From Pseudoalteromonas lipolytica (GTDB lineage Bacteria > Pseudomonadota > Gammaproteobacteria > Enterobacterales > Alteromonadaceae), in assembly GCF_001306915.1 (NCBI RefSeq), contig NZ_LJTC01000009.1, forward strand, positions 113,717 to 177,716: a stretch of DNA of 64,000 bases, read 5' to 3'. Each line of letters opens with the position of its first letter. Positions within the stretch are counted from its first letter, which is position 1. The notes below the pieces were generated by a model. That model made no database searches, had not been told where the DNA came from, and saw nothing but the letters and a program-made list of their open reading frames with translations. Below, one piece after another: positions 34,107 through 41,277 of the stretch. The position numbers and the translations under genes are program-made.

Positions 34107-34700
34107 TTACTTACTTGCTAATTCGTGTGTCACTTCATCAATGCCAACTTGGCTAATGCGCTGCAGCACTTCTTTTTGCTTTGCGCTTAACAGTGAGATA
34201 CCTTCAGCAACAATATCGTATACTTTCCACTGCTTGTCTTTGCCTTGGCGTAATTTAAAGTGCAAATCTATAGCTGGCGCATTGTCATCAACAATTTGTG
34301 TCTTAACAGTTGCATAACCATCGTCGATTAGTTGTGATTGATCAAAAATTACTTTTTGGCCTGTGTATTTCATTAGCGCGCCAGCATAAGTCACTGTTAA
34401 GTAATGCTCAACCGCAGCAATAAAATCAACGGCTTGTTCACGGCGCAGACCTTTGATGTGCTTACCTAAAAGCTTGTACGATACAAACTTAATATCCATA
34501 TGTGGTAATAAGCGTTCTTCAACAATATTCGCCATTGCTTCTGAGCTTGCATCACCTTTCGCATTTACATTTGCGATATCAACAAATAAATCAGCAGTGA
34601 CTGATTCTAATAATTGCTTAGGCGAGCGGTCTTCACTGGCAAAAGCAGATGCAGCAAAAAATGCTGCAATTAGCAAAAATGAGTTAACTAGTTTGGTCAT
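34107..34700 (-). CDS. MlaC/Ttg2D-family periplasmic phospholipid-binding protein
   Basis: Protein of 197 residues with a signal peptide (TKLVNSFLLIAAFFAASAFA) and the MlaC fold: RSPKQLLESVTADLF, HMDIKFVSYKLLGKHIKGL, and VKTQIVDDNAPAIDLHFKLR with DIVAEGISLLSAKQKEV near the end. MlaC shuttles phospholipids between the MlaA-OmpC and MlaFEDB complexes. No other mla gene is in the window, so this is an orphan copy. The ATG at 34700 has AGAGGTG 6 nt upstream; a GTG three codons before is less likely. It lies divergent from the PagL-like gene. Confidence 0.88.
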   Translation of the reverse strand: MTKLVNSFLLIAAFFAASAFASEDRSPKQLLESVTADLFVDIANVNAKGDASSEAMANIVEERLLPHMDIKFVSYKLLGKHIKGLRREQAVDFIAAVEHYLTVTYAGALMKYTGQKVIFDQSQLIDDGYATVKTQIVDDNAPAIDLHFKLRQGKDKQWKVYDIVAEGISLLSAKQKEVLQRISQVGIDEVTHELASK

Positions 34701-34934
34701 CGTGTTCACCTCTAAACGAAAATTTTCGCTAATATACCGATATTAAATCCGTAAAAAAAGAAACAATCTGACATTGTTTTAATGCCAATTAAGCACCAAT
34801 CGATTTTTTCCATAGTTTTCAGCTAATTGCTAAAAAATATGAGAATGTGCACAGCTTCTGTGTTTTTTTGCACATTGAAAAGCCCCTAACACCGCCTTAT
34901 TTACTTGCTCATCGACATAATGAGAAGTACCGAA

Positions 34935-35471
34935 ATGAAATTTAAAAAGCCATTAAAAGCACTTATTTTGAGTGCAGCTGCTCTTTTAGCAGCACCAAGT
35001 TATTCAGCTTCAAATCATGGTTATGCCATTGATTACATTCAAGGTGAAGGTGATGTAAAAGGTCTAAAGCTGGCCTATCAGTACCATGTACCCAATGAAA
35101 AGTTGCCCTTGCAACACGCCCGCTTGTACTTCGAATCTAGTTTTAATATTTGGCAGTATGGCAAAGACAACAAACATCAAACTAATATCGTGTTAGCTAT
35201 GTCTCCAGTGATCCAATACCCTGTGTTTAATGTGAAAAACATGCCTGTTTATGTGGAGTTTGGAATTGGCGTTTCACTATTGGACGACACCCGTTTTGCA
35301 GGCAAAAACGTTAGTACTCACTATCAGTTTGAAGATAGATTGGGTCTAGTTGCAGATTTAGGTGACGACTCAACCTTAGCACTTAGATATTTACATTACT
35401 CAAATGCGGGTTTCAAGAGCCCTAACCCTGGCCTTGATTTTATTTCACTGTCTTATGCAAGACGATTTTAA
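34935..35471 (+). CDS. PagL-like lipid A 3-O-deacylase
   Basis: Outer-membrane enzyme of 178 residues expected to remove the 3-O acyl chain from lipid A. It has a signal peptide ending near APSYSA and beta-strand repeats of an eight-stranded barrel. The C-terminal active-site motif LRYLHYSNAGFKSPNPGLDF contains the His-x-Ser-Asn pattern of PagL and ends in an aromatic (YARRF). The ATG at 34935 follows GAGAAG. With EptA at 47986 this suggests that lipid A is remodelled at both acyl and phosphate positions in this organism. Confidence 0.88.
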   Translation: MKFKKPLKALILSAAALLAAPSYSASNHGYAIDYIQGEGDVKGLKLAYQYHVPNEKLPLQHARLYFESSFNIWQYGKDNKHQTNIVLAMSPVIQYPVFNVKNMPVYVEFGIGVSLLDDTRFAGKNVSTHYQFEDRLGLVADLGDDSTLALRYLHYSNAGFKSPNPGLDFISLSYARRF

Positions 35472-35510
35472 GTGCTACTATATCGCTGTGTATATCGGCA
35501 GGATTTCAAG

Positions 35511-35657
35511 ATGGAAACTTGGCAAATTATAGCCATTGTTGTTGCTGTGTTTGGTGTAGTAATTGGTAACCTTATGTTGCTAAAACATGCAGCAAAAATG
35601 GACTTCAAAGTGCCTAAAAGCGATGATAATGAAGATAAAAAAAGCCCTGATGAATAA
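35511..35657 (+). CDS. DUF2897 small membrane protein
   Basis: Peptide of 48 residues with one membrane helix (WQIIAIVVAVFGVVIGNLML) followed by a charged tail (KVPKSDDNEDKKSPDE). The pattern fits DUF2897. The ATG at 35511 gives the family length, and it follows the PagL-like stop by 39 bp. The stop region overlaps the terminator hairpin. Role unknown. Confidence 0.75.
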   Translation: METWQIIAIVVAVFGVVIGNLMLLKHAAKMDFKVPKSDDNEDKKSPDE

Positions 35658-35667
35658 TCAGGGCTTT
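35641..35667. terminator. Bidirectional terminator after DUF2897 gene
   Basis: AAAGCCCTGA-TGAATAA-TCAGGGCTTTT. The left arm and loop contain the DUF2897 stop; it can also end the convergent YjiH-like gene at 35691. Confidence 0.8.
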
Positions 35668-35690
35668 TCTATTTAATGCTTTAGCTAAGA

Positions 35691-37058
35691 TTACACTAAC
35701 CAATGTGCCATTAAGACAATCACCGGTAATGTCACTAAAGTTCTTAAAATAAAAATGAAGAACAATTCGATAATATTAACCGGAATTTTACTACCTAAAA
35801 GCAGTGCTCCCACTTCCGACATATAAATCAATTGCGTCACACTCATTGCTGCAATAATAAACCGTGTTACATCACTTTCAATACTACCCGCTGCAAGAAT
35901 TGACGGAATAAACATATCAGCAAATCCAACCATAATTGTTTGTGCCGCAGCTTCAGCTTCAGGTACTTGTAATAGCTCTAAAAATGGCACAAACGGCTTG
36001 CCCATATATTCAAAAATTGGCGTATATTCAGCAATAACCAAGGCAAATGTGCCCACAGCCATAACGACAGGTAACACAGCGAATACCATATCAAAGGCGT
36101 TATGTAGACCTTCTTTCACTGTACCAGCAAAACCCGGTGCAGTGCGTGCTTTAGCAAGCGCCACATCAAGTGAATGAGAGACTAATGTTTTACCTTCAGG
36201 CACTGATTCTGCGTCTTTATCAGGCTCTGAGCCATCAAAATAAAGGTCTTTTTTGAAGCGTAATGGTGGTAAGCGAGGCACAATTAATGCCGCAACAAAA
36301 CCCGCCAAACACACTGTTAAATAAAACGGTGCAAACAAGTGTTCAAGCTTTACTTGGCCAATAACAACTAAACAAAAGGTAATTGATACTGCAGAGAAAG
36401 TAGTACCAATAATGGCAGCTTCGCGTTGTGTATAGTGTTTATCTTCATACTGTCGAGCGGTCATCAAAATACCCACACTACCATCACCTAACCAAGATGC
36501 TACACAGTTAACCGCACTGCGACCTGGCACACCAAAAAGTGGACGCATCACTTTAGTTAATAAGGTACCGACTAACTCTAACAAGCCGAAGTTTAATAAT
36601 AACGGTAATAGTAAGCCCGCTAAAACAAACACAGAAAACAACACTGGCAACAAGTCGTTTAAAACCAGTGCACCGGTATTACCGGAAATAATCATTTCTG
36701 GCCCTTGTTTTGTGTAGGTCAAAACGATAAAAACCATGCCTAATAAACGAACACTCAACCACAACCAACTAACATCAAATAAATGTTTAATTATAAAGAA
36801 CTTAAGTAATGGCTGGGGTTTAAACAACTTTATCACTAAAGATAAAATACCGGTAATGCAAACAATGCTCGTAATTAAACCAAGCGCGAAAGGAGCTATC
36901 CACGCCTGCACAGCTTTTGCCATAACAGCAATCGGAATGGTCATTGCCTCACCTATGGGTACCGGCGTCATAAACAAGAAGACACCTATAAGTGAGGGAA
37001 CGAAAAAGGTAAACAAGGTTCGCAAGTCACTGCGATGGGCTGTGTTTAAGTTAGACAT
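35691..37058 (-). CDS. YjiH-family inner-membrane protein (nucleoside-recognition Gate domain)
   Basis: Membrane protein of 455 residues with about ten hydrophobic segments. It contains two Gate-like halves: LLELVGTLLTKVMRPLFGVPGRSAVNCVASWLGDGSVG near residue 170, and VMVGFADMFIPSILAAGSIESDVTRFIIA with YMSEVGALLLGSKIPVN near the C-terminus. These features match the YjiH/nucleoside-recognition membrane family, whose substrate is not established. The ATG at 37058 has AGGTT 7 nt upstream. It begins only 19 bp after the bamC terminator, leaving little room for its own promoter. Confidence 0.85.
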   Translation of the reverse strand: MSNLNTAHRSDLRTLFTFFVPSLIGVFLFMTPVPIGEAMTIPIAVMAKAVQAWIAPFALGLITSIVCITGILSLVIKLFKPQPLLKFFIIKHLFDVSWLWLSVRLLGMVFIVLTYTKQGPEMIISGNTGALVLNDLLPVLFSVFVLAGLLLPLLLNFGLLELVGTLLTKVMRPLFGVPGRSAVNCVASWLGDGSVGILMTARQYEDKHYTQREAAIIGTTFSAVSITFCLVVIGQVKLEHLFAPFYLTVCLAGFVAALIVPRLPPLRFKKDLYFDGSEPDKDAESVPEGKTLVSHSLDVALAKARTAPGFAGTVKEGLHNAFDMVFAVLPVVMAVGTFALVIAEYTPIFEYMGKPFVPFLELLQVPEAEAAAQTIMVGFADMFIPSILAAGSIESDVTRFIIAAMSVTQLIYMSEVGALLLGSKIPVNIIELFFIFILRTLVTLPVIVLMAHWLV

Positions 37059-37076
37059 ATTTTCAACCTGTAAAAA

Positions 37077-37116
37077 CCACAAAAAGAGCGGCTAAGCTCT
37101 TTTTGTGGTGGTTTTA
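37077..37116 (-). terminator. Terminator after bamC
   Basis: CCACAAAAAGAGC-ggctaa-GCTCTTTTTGTGG, a perfect 13-bp stem. On the minus strand the stem is followed by TTTTTAC. Confidence 0.85.
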
Positions 37117-37129
37117 ACTATTATAATTA

Positions 37130-38191
37130 TTAAATATTAATACCGCGCTGACGCAGTGCATTCTCTAATGCTTGCTGGAGATCATTCATTGTTCCTGGCT
37201 CAAGAATTGTGCCTGCAGAATCCATCCACGTTAAGCTTGTGCCACCTTCTTTAGTGCGACTAACAAGAATTTGATATTGGCCATCTTCAATTGGCAGCTC
37301 AGCTAACTCTTCACCCCAAATTGAGTCCCATACGCTTGATTCTGGCTTTTTATAATCAGCCGTGATCAAACCACGATCTTGGTCAATTTCTACAATAGTG
37401 AAAGATAAGCGCTCTAAGAAACCTGAAAAACGCTCAAACACAGCAAAGTAGTCCTGCTCAGTCACTAAAGCTGCATTCCCTTTGTCATCAAACCCCATCT
37501 CTAACGAGATAACACCTTGCTTTTTGCGCATTTCAACTTCAAGTTGACGATAGCGATAATCAAATTCAGCGACAACTTGGTTTAACGCACGCACTTCTAA
37601 CTGTTGCTGTAAAAGCGGTGTAAGTGGTTGACTATCGCTTTTATAATCTACTAACTTAGCATTTAATGACGCAGTACGTTGGTGCGATTTTTCTTCAATA
37701 GTAAATAAGAAACGTTGTTGTGATACTTCGGTTTCGCTTTCCCAAAACCAACCATCTTCTGGCTTTATAATTGTGTACCAATCTGTTTCAACACTTCCTA
37801 AAAGCTTATCTTCTTTTATTGCAGAAGTATTTTTTTCGTTCAACACGGCGTGGATCGAGTCCCAAATAAACTCGTCTAAATCAACAATACCGTCGTTTTT
37901 ATCAAAATAAACACGCGCATCTTTGTCACCCTCTTCTACCCAACTACCTTGAGCAATGGTAATAACCTGTGCTGGCGGACGGTAGTTTTTCGCTTCAGGG
38001 TTATTGTCGTATTGCGCAACGTCCATTTTATATGTCGGATCTTGAGCCGGTTGCGCTAAACCTTCAGGTGCTTTGACTGGTTGATTAGCACGATAATTGC
38101 GTTTGTGGTGCGCTTCGTCGGTAAATACACCGCACCCAGTTAAACTTACCACTACGCTTACAGCAAGCGCCTTTGAGATCCAATACTGCAC
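37130..38191 (-). CDS. bamC: Outer-membrane assembly lipoprotein BamC
   Basis: Lipoprotein of the BAM complex (NlpB) of 353 residues. The signal peptide ends in a lipobox VVSLTGCGVF, so the mature protein starts at Cys20. An unstructured N-terminal stretch (about 25-90) is the segment that binds BamD in E. coli. Two helix-grip domains follow, ending with DGQYQILVSRTKEGGTSLTWMD. The next genes upstream, gcvR-like and bcp, match the E. coli bcp-gcvR-dapA-bamC order, except that dapA is absent between gcvR and bamC. Confidence 0.92.
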   Translation of the reverse strand: MQYWISKALAVSVVVSLTGCGVFTDEAHHKRNYRANQPVKAPEGLAQPAQDPTYKMDVAQYDNNPEAKNYRPPAQVITIAQGSWVEEGDKDARVYFDKNDGIVDLDEFIWDSIHAVLNEKNTSAIKEDKLLGSVETDWYTIIKPEDGWFWESETEVSQQRFLFTIEEKSHQRTASLNAKLVDYKSDSQPLTPLLQQQLEVRALNQVVAEFDYRYRQLEVEMRKKQGVISLEMGFDDKGNAALVTEQDYFAVFERFSGFLERLSFTIVEIDQDRGLITADYKKPESSVWDSIWGEELAELPIEDGQYQILVSRTKEGGTSLTWMDSAGTILEPGTMNDLQQALENALRQRGINI

Positions 38192-38559
38192 AGATATTTC
38201 TCCTTAGCAAACCCTTAATTCTTTTAACAAATATATGAGTGGGTAATACCGATTTGGTTCACTGTAAAATCACTTTTAACTTTACATTTCTTGTTTTTAT
38301 GCAAAAAACCCGAATAGATTGGGCTAGCGTAACGTGTTTGAATGCTTATCGCCTTGCAAAATTTTAACTATGGTACTTTCTGATGCCCCTAAAAACAAGA
38401 AAGAGCGCACTTTATTCACGGCTTAATTAATCGTCGCTATCGTTAACTAAGCAAATTATGTTAAACTTCGCCGCCGTGCGGTATTAAACTCACGTGAAAT
38501 TAAAGCTTAATCAAGCTTATATCCATTGGTATTGTTAATTACTAGGTATTTAAAATTCC
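38192..38559. other. bamC/gcvR intergenic region, no dapA
   Basis: About 370 bp with no gene. Between 38245 and 38533 the ends read AATACCGATTTGG and, complemented, AATACCAATGGAT, a weak inverted repeat resembling the ends of the MITE family at 15848. The interior is unlike the MITE copies. In E. coli dapA would lie here. It may be a decayed element or a deletion scar. Confidence 0.4.
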
Positions 38560-39093
38560 ATGACTGCTTTTACAAATCATCAGATAGTACTCACTGCGAT
38601 TGGCGAAGATAGACCCGGTATCGTCAGCGAATTAACTCAGTTAGTGAGTGATTGCCATTGCAATATAATTGACAGTCGCATTGCTATTTTGGGCAACGAG
38701 TTCACCTTTATCATGCTACTAGCAGGTGATATGTCGGCAATTAGCCGCATTGAACATACTTTGCCAACTAAAGGAATGGAGCTAGGCCTTTTAACCATGA
38801 TGAAACGCACTGCAAGTCATGTTGCATGTGAATTTTGTGCCGGTTACACCCTCGAATACACAGGTATTGATACACCAGGAACATTAAGTAAAGTTACGCG
38901 CTTTTTTGCTGATAACAACATCAGCATTTGTTCTCTTAAATCGGACACTTATGATGAAGATGACGAGCTTAAAATGCGCTGTGAACTTGAGTTTAATATT
39001 CCTGTTGAAGTCGATATTGATAACTTTAAAGTGAGCTTTGAAGATCTTTCTCGTAGTTTGAACGTAGATTATATTTTCAGACGCATTCGCTAA
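38560..39093 (+). CDS. gcvR: GcvR-like ACT-domain protein
   Basis: Protein of 177 residues with two ACT domains: residues about 8-80 (HQIVLTAIGEDRPGIVSELTQLVSDCHCNI) and about 95-175 (LEYTGIDTPGTLSKVTRFFADNNISICSL). GcvR binds GcvA and represses the glycine-cleavage operon in E. coli, with the ACT domains sensing glycine. It precedes bcp by 10 bp in the same orientation, as in E. coli. Confidence 0.88.
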   Translation: MTAFTNHQIVLTAIGEDRPGIVSELTQLVSDCHCNIIDSRIAILGNEFTFIMLLAGDMSAISRIEHTLPTKGMELGLLTMMKRTASHVACEFCAGYTLEYTGIDTPGTLSKVTRFFADNNISICSLKSDTYDEDDELKMRCELEFNIPVEVDIDNFKVSFEDLSRSLNVDYIFRRIR

Positions 39094-39103
39094 GGAGCAA
39101 AGC

Positions 39104-39583
39104 ATGAAAACAATTAATCCATTACAAGCAGGCGACACAGCCCCAGCTTTTAGTTTACAAAATCAAAATGACGAAACTATCGTACTCGCTGATCTTTTAA
39201 AAGAGCAGCAAGTACTGGTTTATTTCTACCCTAAAGCATCAACACCAGGTTGTACTGTGCAAGCAGAAAACTTACGTAATGAAAAAGCTGAGCTAGCTAA
39301 ATTAAATACACGTGTTGTAGGTATCAGCCCTGATCCAATCAAGCGTTTAAAGAATTTTGAAACCAAAAAAGAGCTTAACTTTGATTTATTAGCCGACGAA
39401 GATCACGCGATTGCTGATGCCTTTGGTATTTGGGGTTACAAGAAGTTTATGGGTAAAGAATACGAAGGAATTCATCGTATTAGCTTCCTTGTAGGCCAAG
39501 ACGGTAAAATCAAACATGTGTTTGATAAGTTCAAAACCAAAGACCATCATCAGGTGGTGTTGAACTATTTAGCGCAGAATTGA
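39104..39583 (+). CDS. bcp: Bcp/PrxQ-type thiol peroxidase, single-cysteine form
   Basis: Peroxiredoxin of 159 residues that reduces hydroperoxides. The peroxidatic cysteine lies in YPKASTPGCTVQAENLRN. In E. coli the resolving cysteine is five residues later (TPGCTVQACGL); here that position is Glu, and no other cysteine occurs in the protein. It must therefore work as a one-Cys enzyme, with the sulfenic acid reduced by an external thiol. The rest (EGIHRISFLVGQDGKIKHVFDKFKT) matches Bcp closely. The terminator at 39611 follows. Confidence 0.93.
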   Translation: MKTINPLQAGDTAPAFSLQNQNDETIVLADLLKEQQVLVYFYPKASTPGCTVQAENLRNEKAELAKLNTRVVGISPDPIKRLKNFETKKELNFDLLADEDHAIADAFGIWGYKKFMGKEYEGIHRISFLVGQDGKIKHVFDKFKTKDHHQVVLNYLAQN

Positions 39584-39610
39584 TAGTTACGAGTTACAAG
39601 AACATAGTAT

Positions 39611-39641
39611 AAAAGCGTTGCCATGGTGCAACGCTTTTTTG
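39611..39641 (+). terminator. Terminator after bcp
   Basis: AAAAGCGTTGC-catggt-GCAACGCTTTTTTG, about 30 bp after the stop. Confidence 0.85.
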
Positions 39642-39692
39642 TTTTTAACTGGAAATATTAACCCCCGTGTCTACTTTATCGGGGTCAGATCA

Positions 39693-39748
39693 GACGGCTG
39701 ACGGCTGACGGCTGACGGCTGACGGCTGACGGCTGACGGCTGACGGCT
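39693..39748. repeat. Heptamer tandem array, 8 x GACGGCT
   Basis: Eight perfect copies of GACGGCT lie between the bcp terminator and the 3' end of queE. Two degenerate copies of the other heptamer (GTTACGA GTTACAA) lie at 39586-39599, just after bcp. Directly before the array is an inverted repeat CCCCG/CGGGG, the right arm continuing as GGGGTCAGATCAG. Confidence 0.95.
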
Positions 39749-39753
39749 AAACC

Positions 39754-40419
39754 CTAGCTAATTCCTAAATATTTATGTACTTGAACCGATAAACGCCAGT
39801 TTTTTGCAATACAGGTTTCAATAGCAAGTTTAGTTGCTGAGATCTTTTGGCTAATTGGTTGTAGATACACTAAACGTGGATTCACACCTGTTTTTAAGAA
39901 TAAATCTTCGAGCTCTTCCACATGCTTTTGCATTGCCACTGGGTGTTTAATCTCATCAGCGCGCTGCATTGCACTGCGTAATACTTTATAGCCACCACGC
40001 ATATTAATTTTTGGGGATACAGTCACCCATGTCTGCTCAGGGACTAAAATCTCAAACGTACCGCTGGTTTCAATTTGAGTCGAATAGCCATTTGCATGTA
40101 ATAATTCACACACTGGATTTAAGTCGTACATGCAAGGCTCACCACCGGTGATCACCACATGTTTTGCGTTGTAGCCACGTTTTTTAAATAGCGCTAACAC
40201 TTGCTCCGCTGTTGCTTCTGCCCAATGATCTGAGTCTGCTTTTTTCTCAACGGTGTCATCAAGTGACACTTTATACACATTATCAACGTCCCATGTTTGT
40301 TTTGTATCACACCAAGCACAACCCACAGGGCAGCCTTGTAAACGTAAAAAGATTGAAGGTGTACCCGTAAAACTCGCTTCACCTTGAATTGTTTCAAACA
40401 CTTCGTTAATTTTGTACAA
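39754..40419 (-). CDS. queE: 7-carboxy-7-deazaguanine synthase QueE
   Basis: Radical SAM enzyme of about 221 residues that contracts the ring of 6-carboxytetrahydropterin in queuosine biosynthesis. The iron-sulfur cluster motif is CPVGCAWCDTKQTWD, preceded by FETIQGEASFTGTPSIFLRLQG; TGGEPCMYDL is the S-adenosylmethionine contact. I placed the start at a TTG (40419) because the product then aligns with E. coli QueE (MxYPINE), and GTGAG lies upstream; a GTG at 40431 is also in frame. It is divergent from queC with about 135 bp between. The 3' end lies 5 bp from the heptamer array. Confidence 0.92.
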   Translation of the reverse strand: MYKINEVFETIQGEASFTGTPSIFLRLQGCPVGCAWCDTKQTWDVDNVYKVSLDDTVEKKADSDHWAEATAEQVLALFKKRGYNAKHVVITGGEPCMYDLNPVCELLHANGYSTQIETSGTFEILVPEQTWVTVSPKINMRGGYKVLRSAMQRADEIKHPVAMQKHVEELEDLFLKTGVNPRLVYLQPISQKISATKLAIETCIAKNWRLSVQVHKYLGIS

Positions 40420-40565
40420 AAGACATCTCACTTACGACGCAACGGTATAAAATACATACCATCAAAAAAACCAAAAACACGCGCAAAAATTGTTATTTAG
40501 GCCCGAGCCGTGTAGTATATCGCGCCCTGAAGTAAACCTCTATCAAAAGTAAGAGCAAAACAGAT

Positions 40566-41222
40566 ATGACGCAAAAAGTAGTTGTGATTTATTCCGGCGG
40601 TATGGACTCATTTACCGTATTAAATAAAGCCCTGCAACAAGGCCACGAAGTGTATGCCCTGTCTTTCGACTACGGCCAGCGTCATGTTAAAGAGCTTAAA
40701 GTAGCTGCTCAAGTATGTGAAAAGTTAGGTGTTTCTCACAAGATTGTTGATATTTCAGCGATCAACCAATTAATTGGTGGCTCATCACTAACTGATGATA
40801 TCGAAGTACCAGAAGGTCACTACGAAGAAGAAAGCATGAAGAGCACAATTGTGCCTAACCGCAACATGATTTTACTCTCACTGGCTGTGGGTTATGCGGT
40901 GTCTTTAAAAGCTAGTAAAGTTTATTACGGTGCCCATTCAGGCGATCATGCAATTTATCCAGACTGTCGCCCTGAGTTCGTACAAAAAATGGATGATGTT
41001 TGCCGTATTGCCAACTACGACGCTGTTGAAATTTTCAGCCCATACTTAAACAATACCAAAATCGACATTTTGACAGACGGTTTAAAAATGGGTCTTGACT
41101 ACAGCCAAACGTGGACCTGTTACAACGGCCGAGACAAGGCCTGTGGTAAATGTGGTGCTTGCCAAGAGCGCTTAGAAGCCTTTGCTTTAAATAACGTTAC
41201 TGACCCTATCGAATACGAATAA
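40566..41222 (+). CDS. queC: 7-cyano-7-deazaguanine synthase QueC
   Basis: ATP-dependent enzyme of 218 residues that converts 7-carboxy-7-deazaguanine to preQ0. The PP-loop [12 protein letters not shown] is at residues 8-19, SFDYGQRH follows, and the C-terminal zinc site is [10 protein letters not shown] with an upstream cysteine in TWTCYNG. With queE and queF it gives three queuosine-pathway enzymes in this window. The terminator at 41252 follows. Confidence 0.95.
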   Translation: MTQKVVVIYSGGMDSFTVLNKALQQGHEVYALSFDYGQRHVKELKVAAQVCEKLGVSHKIVDISAINQLIGGSSLTDDIEVPEGHYEEESMKSTIVPNRNMILLSLAVGYAVSLKASKVYYGAHSGDHAIYPDCRPEFVQKMDDVCRIANYDAVEIFSPYLNNTKIDILTDGLKMGLDYSQTWTCYNGRDKACGKCGACQERLEAFALNNVTDPIEYE

Positions 41223-41251
41223 TCTTATTTAGAATAGGACAGGTTAAGTTT

Positions 41252-41277
41252 AAAAGGCGAGTTTAACTCGCCTTTTT
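41252..41277. terminator. Bidirectional terminator after queC
   Basis: AAAAGGCGAGTT-t-AACTCGCCTTTT. The right half overlaps the stop of the convergent nuclease fusion gene. Confidence 0.82.

Noticed and set aside
34107..34700. Part of a full mla operon
   Set aside because: No mlaA, B, D, E or F gene is adjacent; it is an orphan MlaC-like gene.
40432..40565. preQ1 riboswitch between queE and queC
   Set aside because: The CCTCTATCAAAAGTAAGAG segment superficially recalls the preQ1-I tail, but no matching P1 strand or pseudoknot partner is present upstream.
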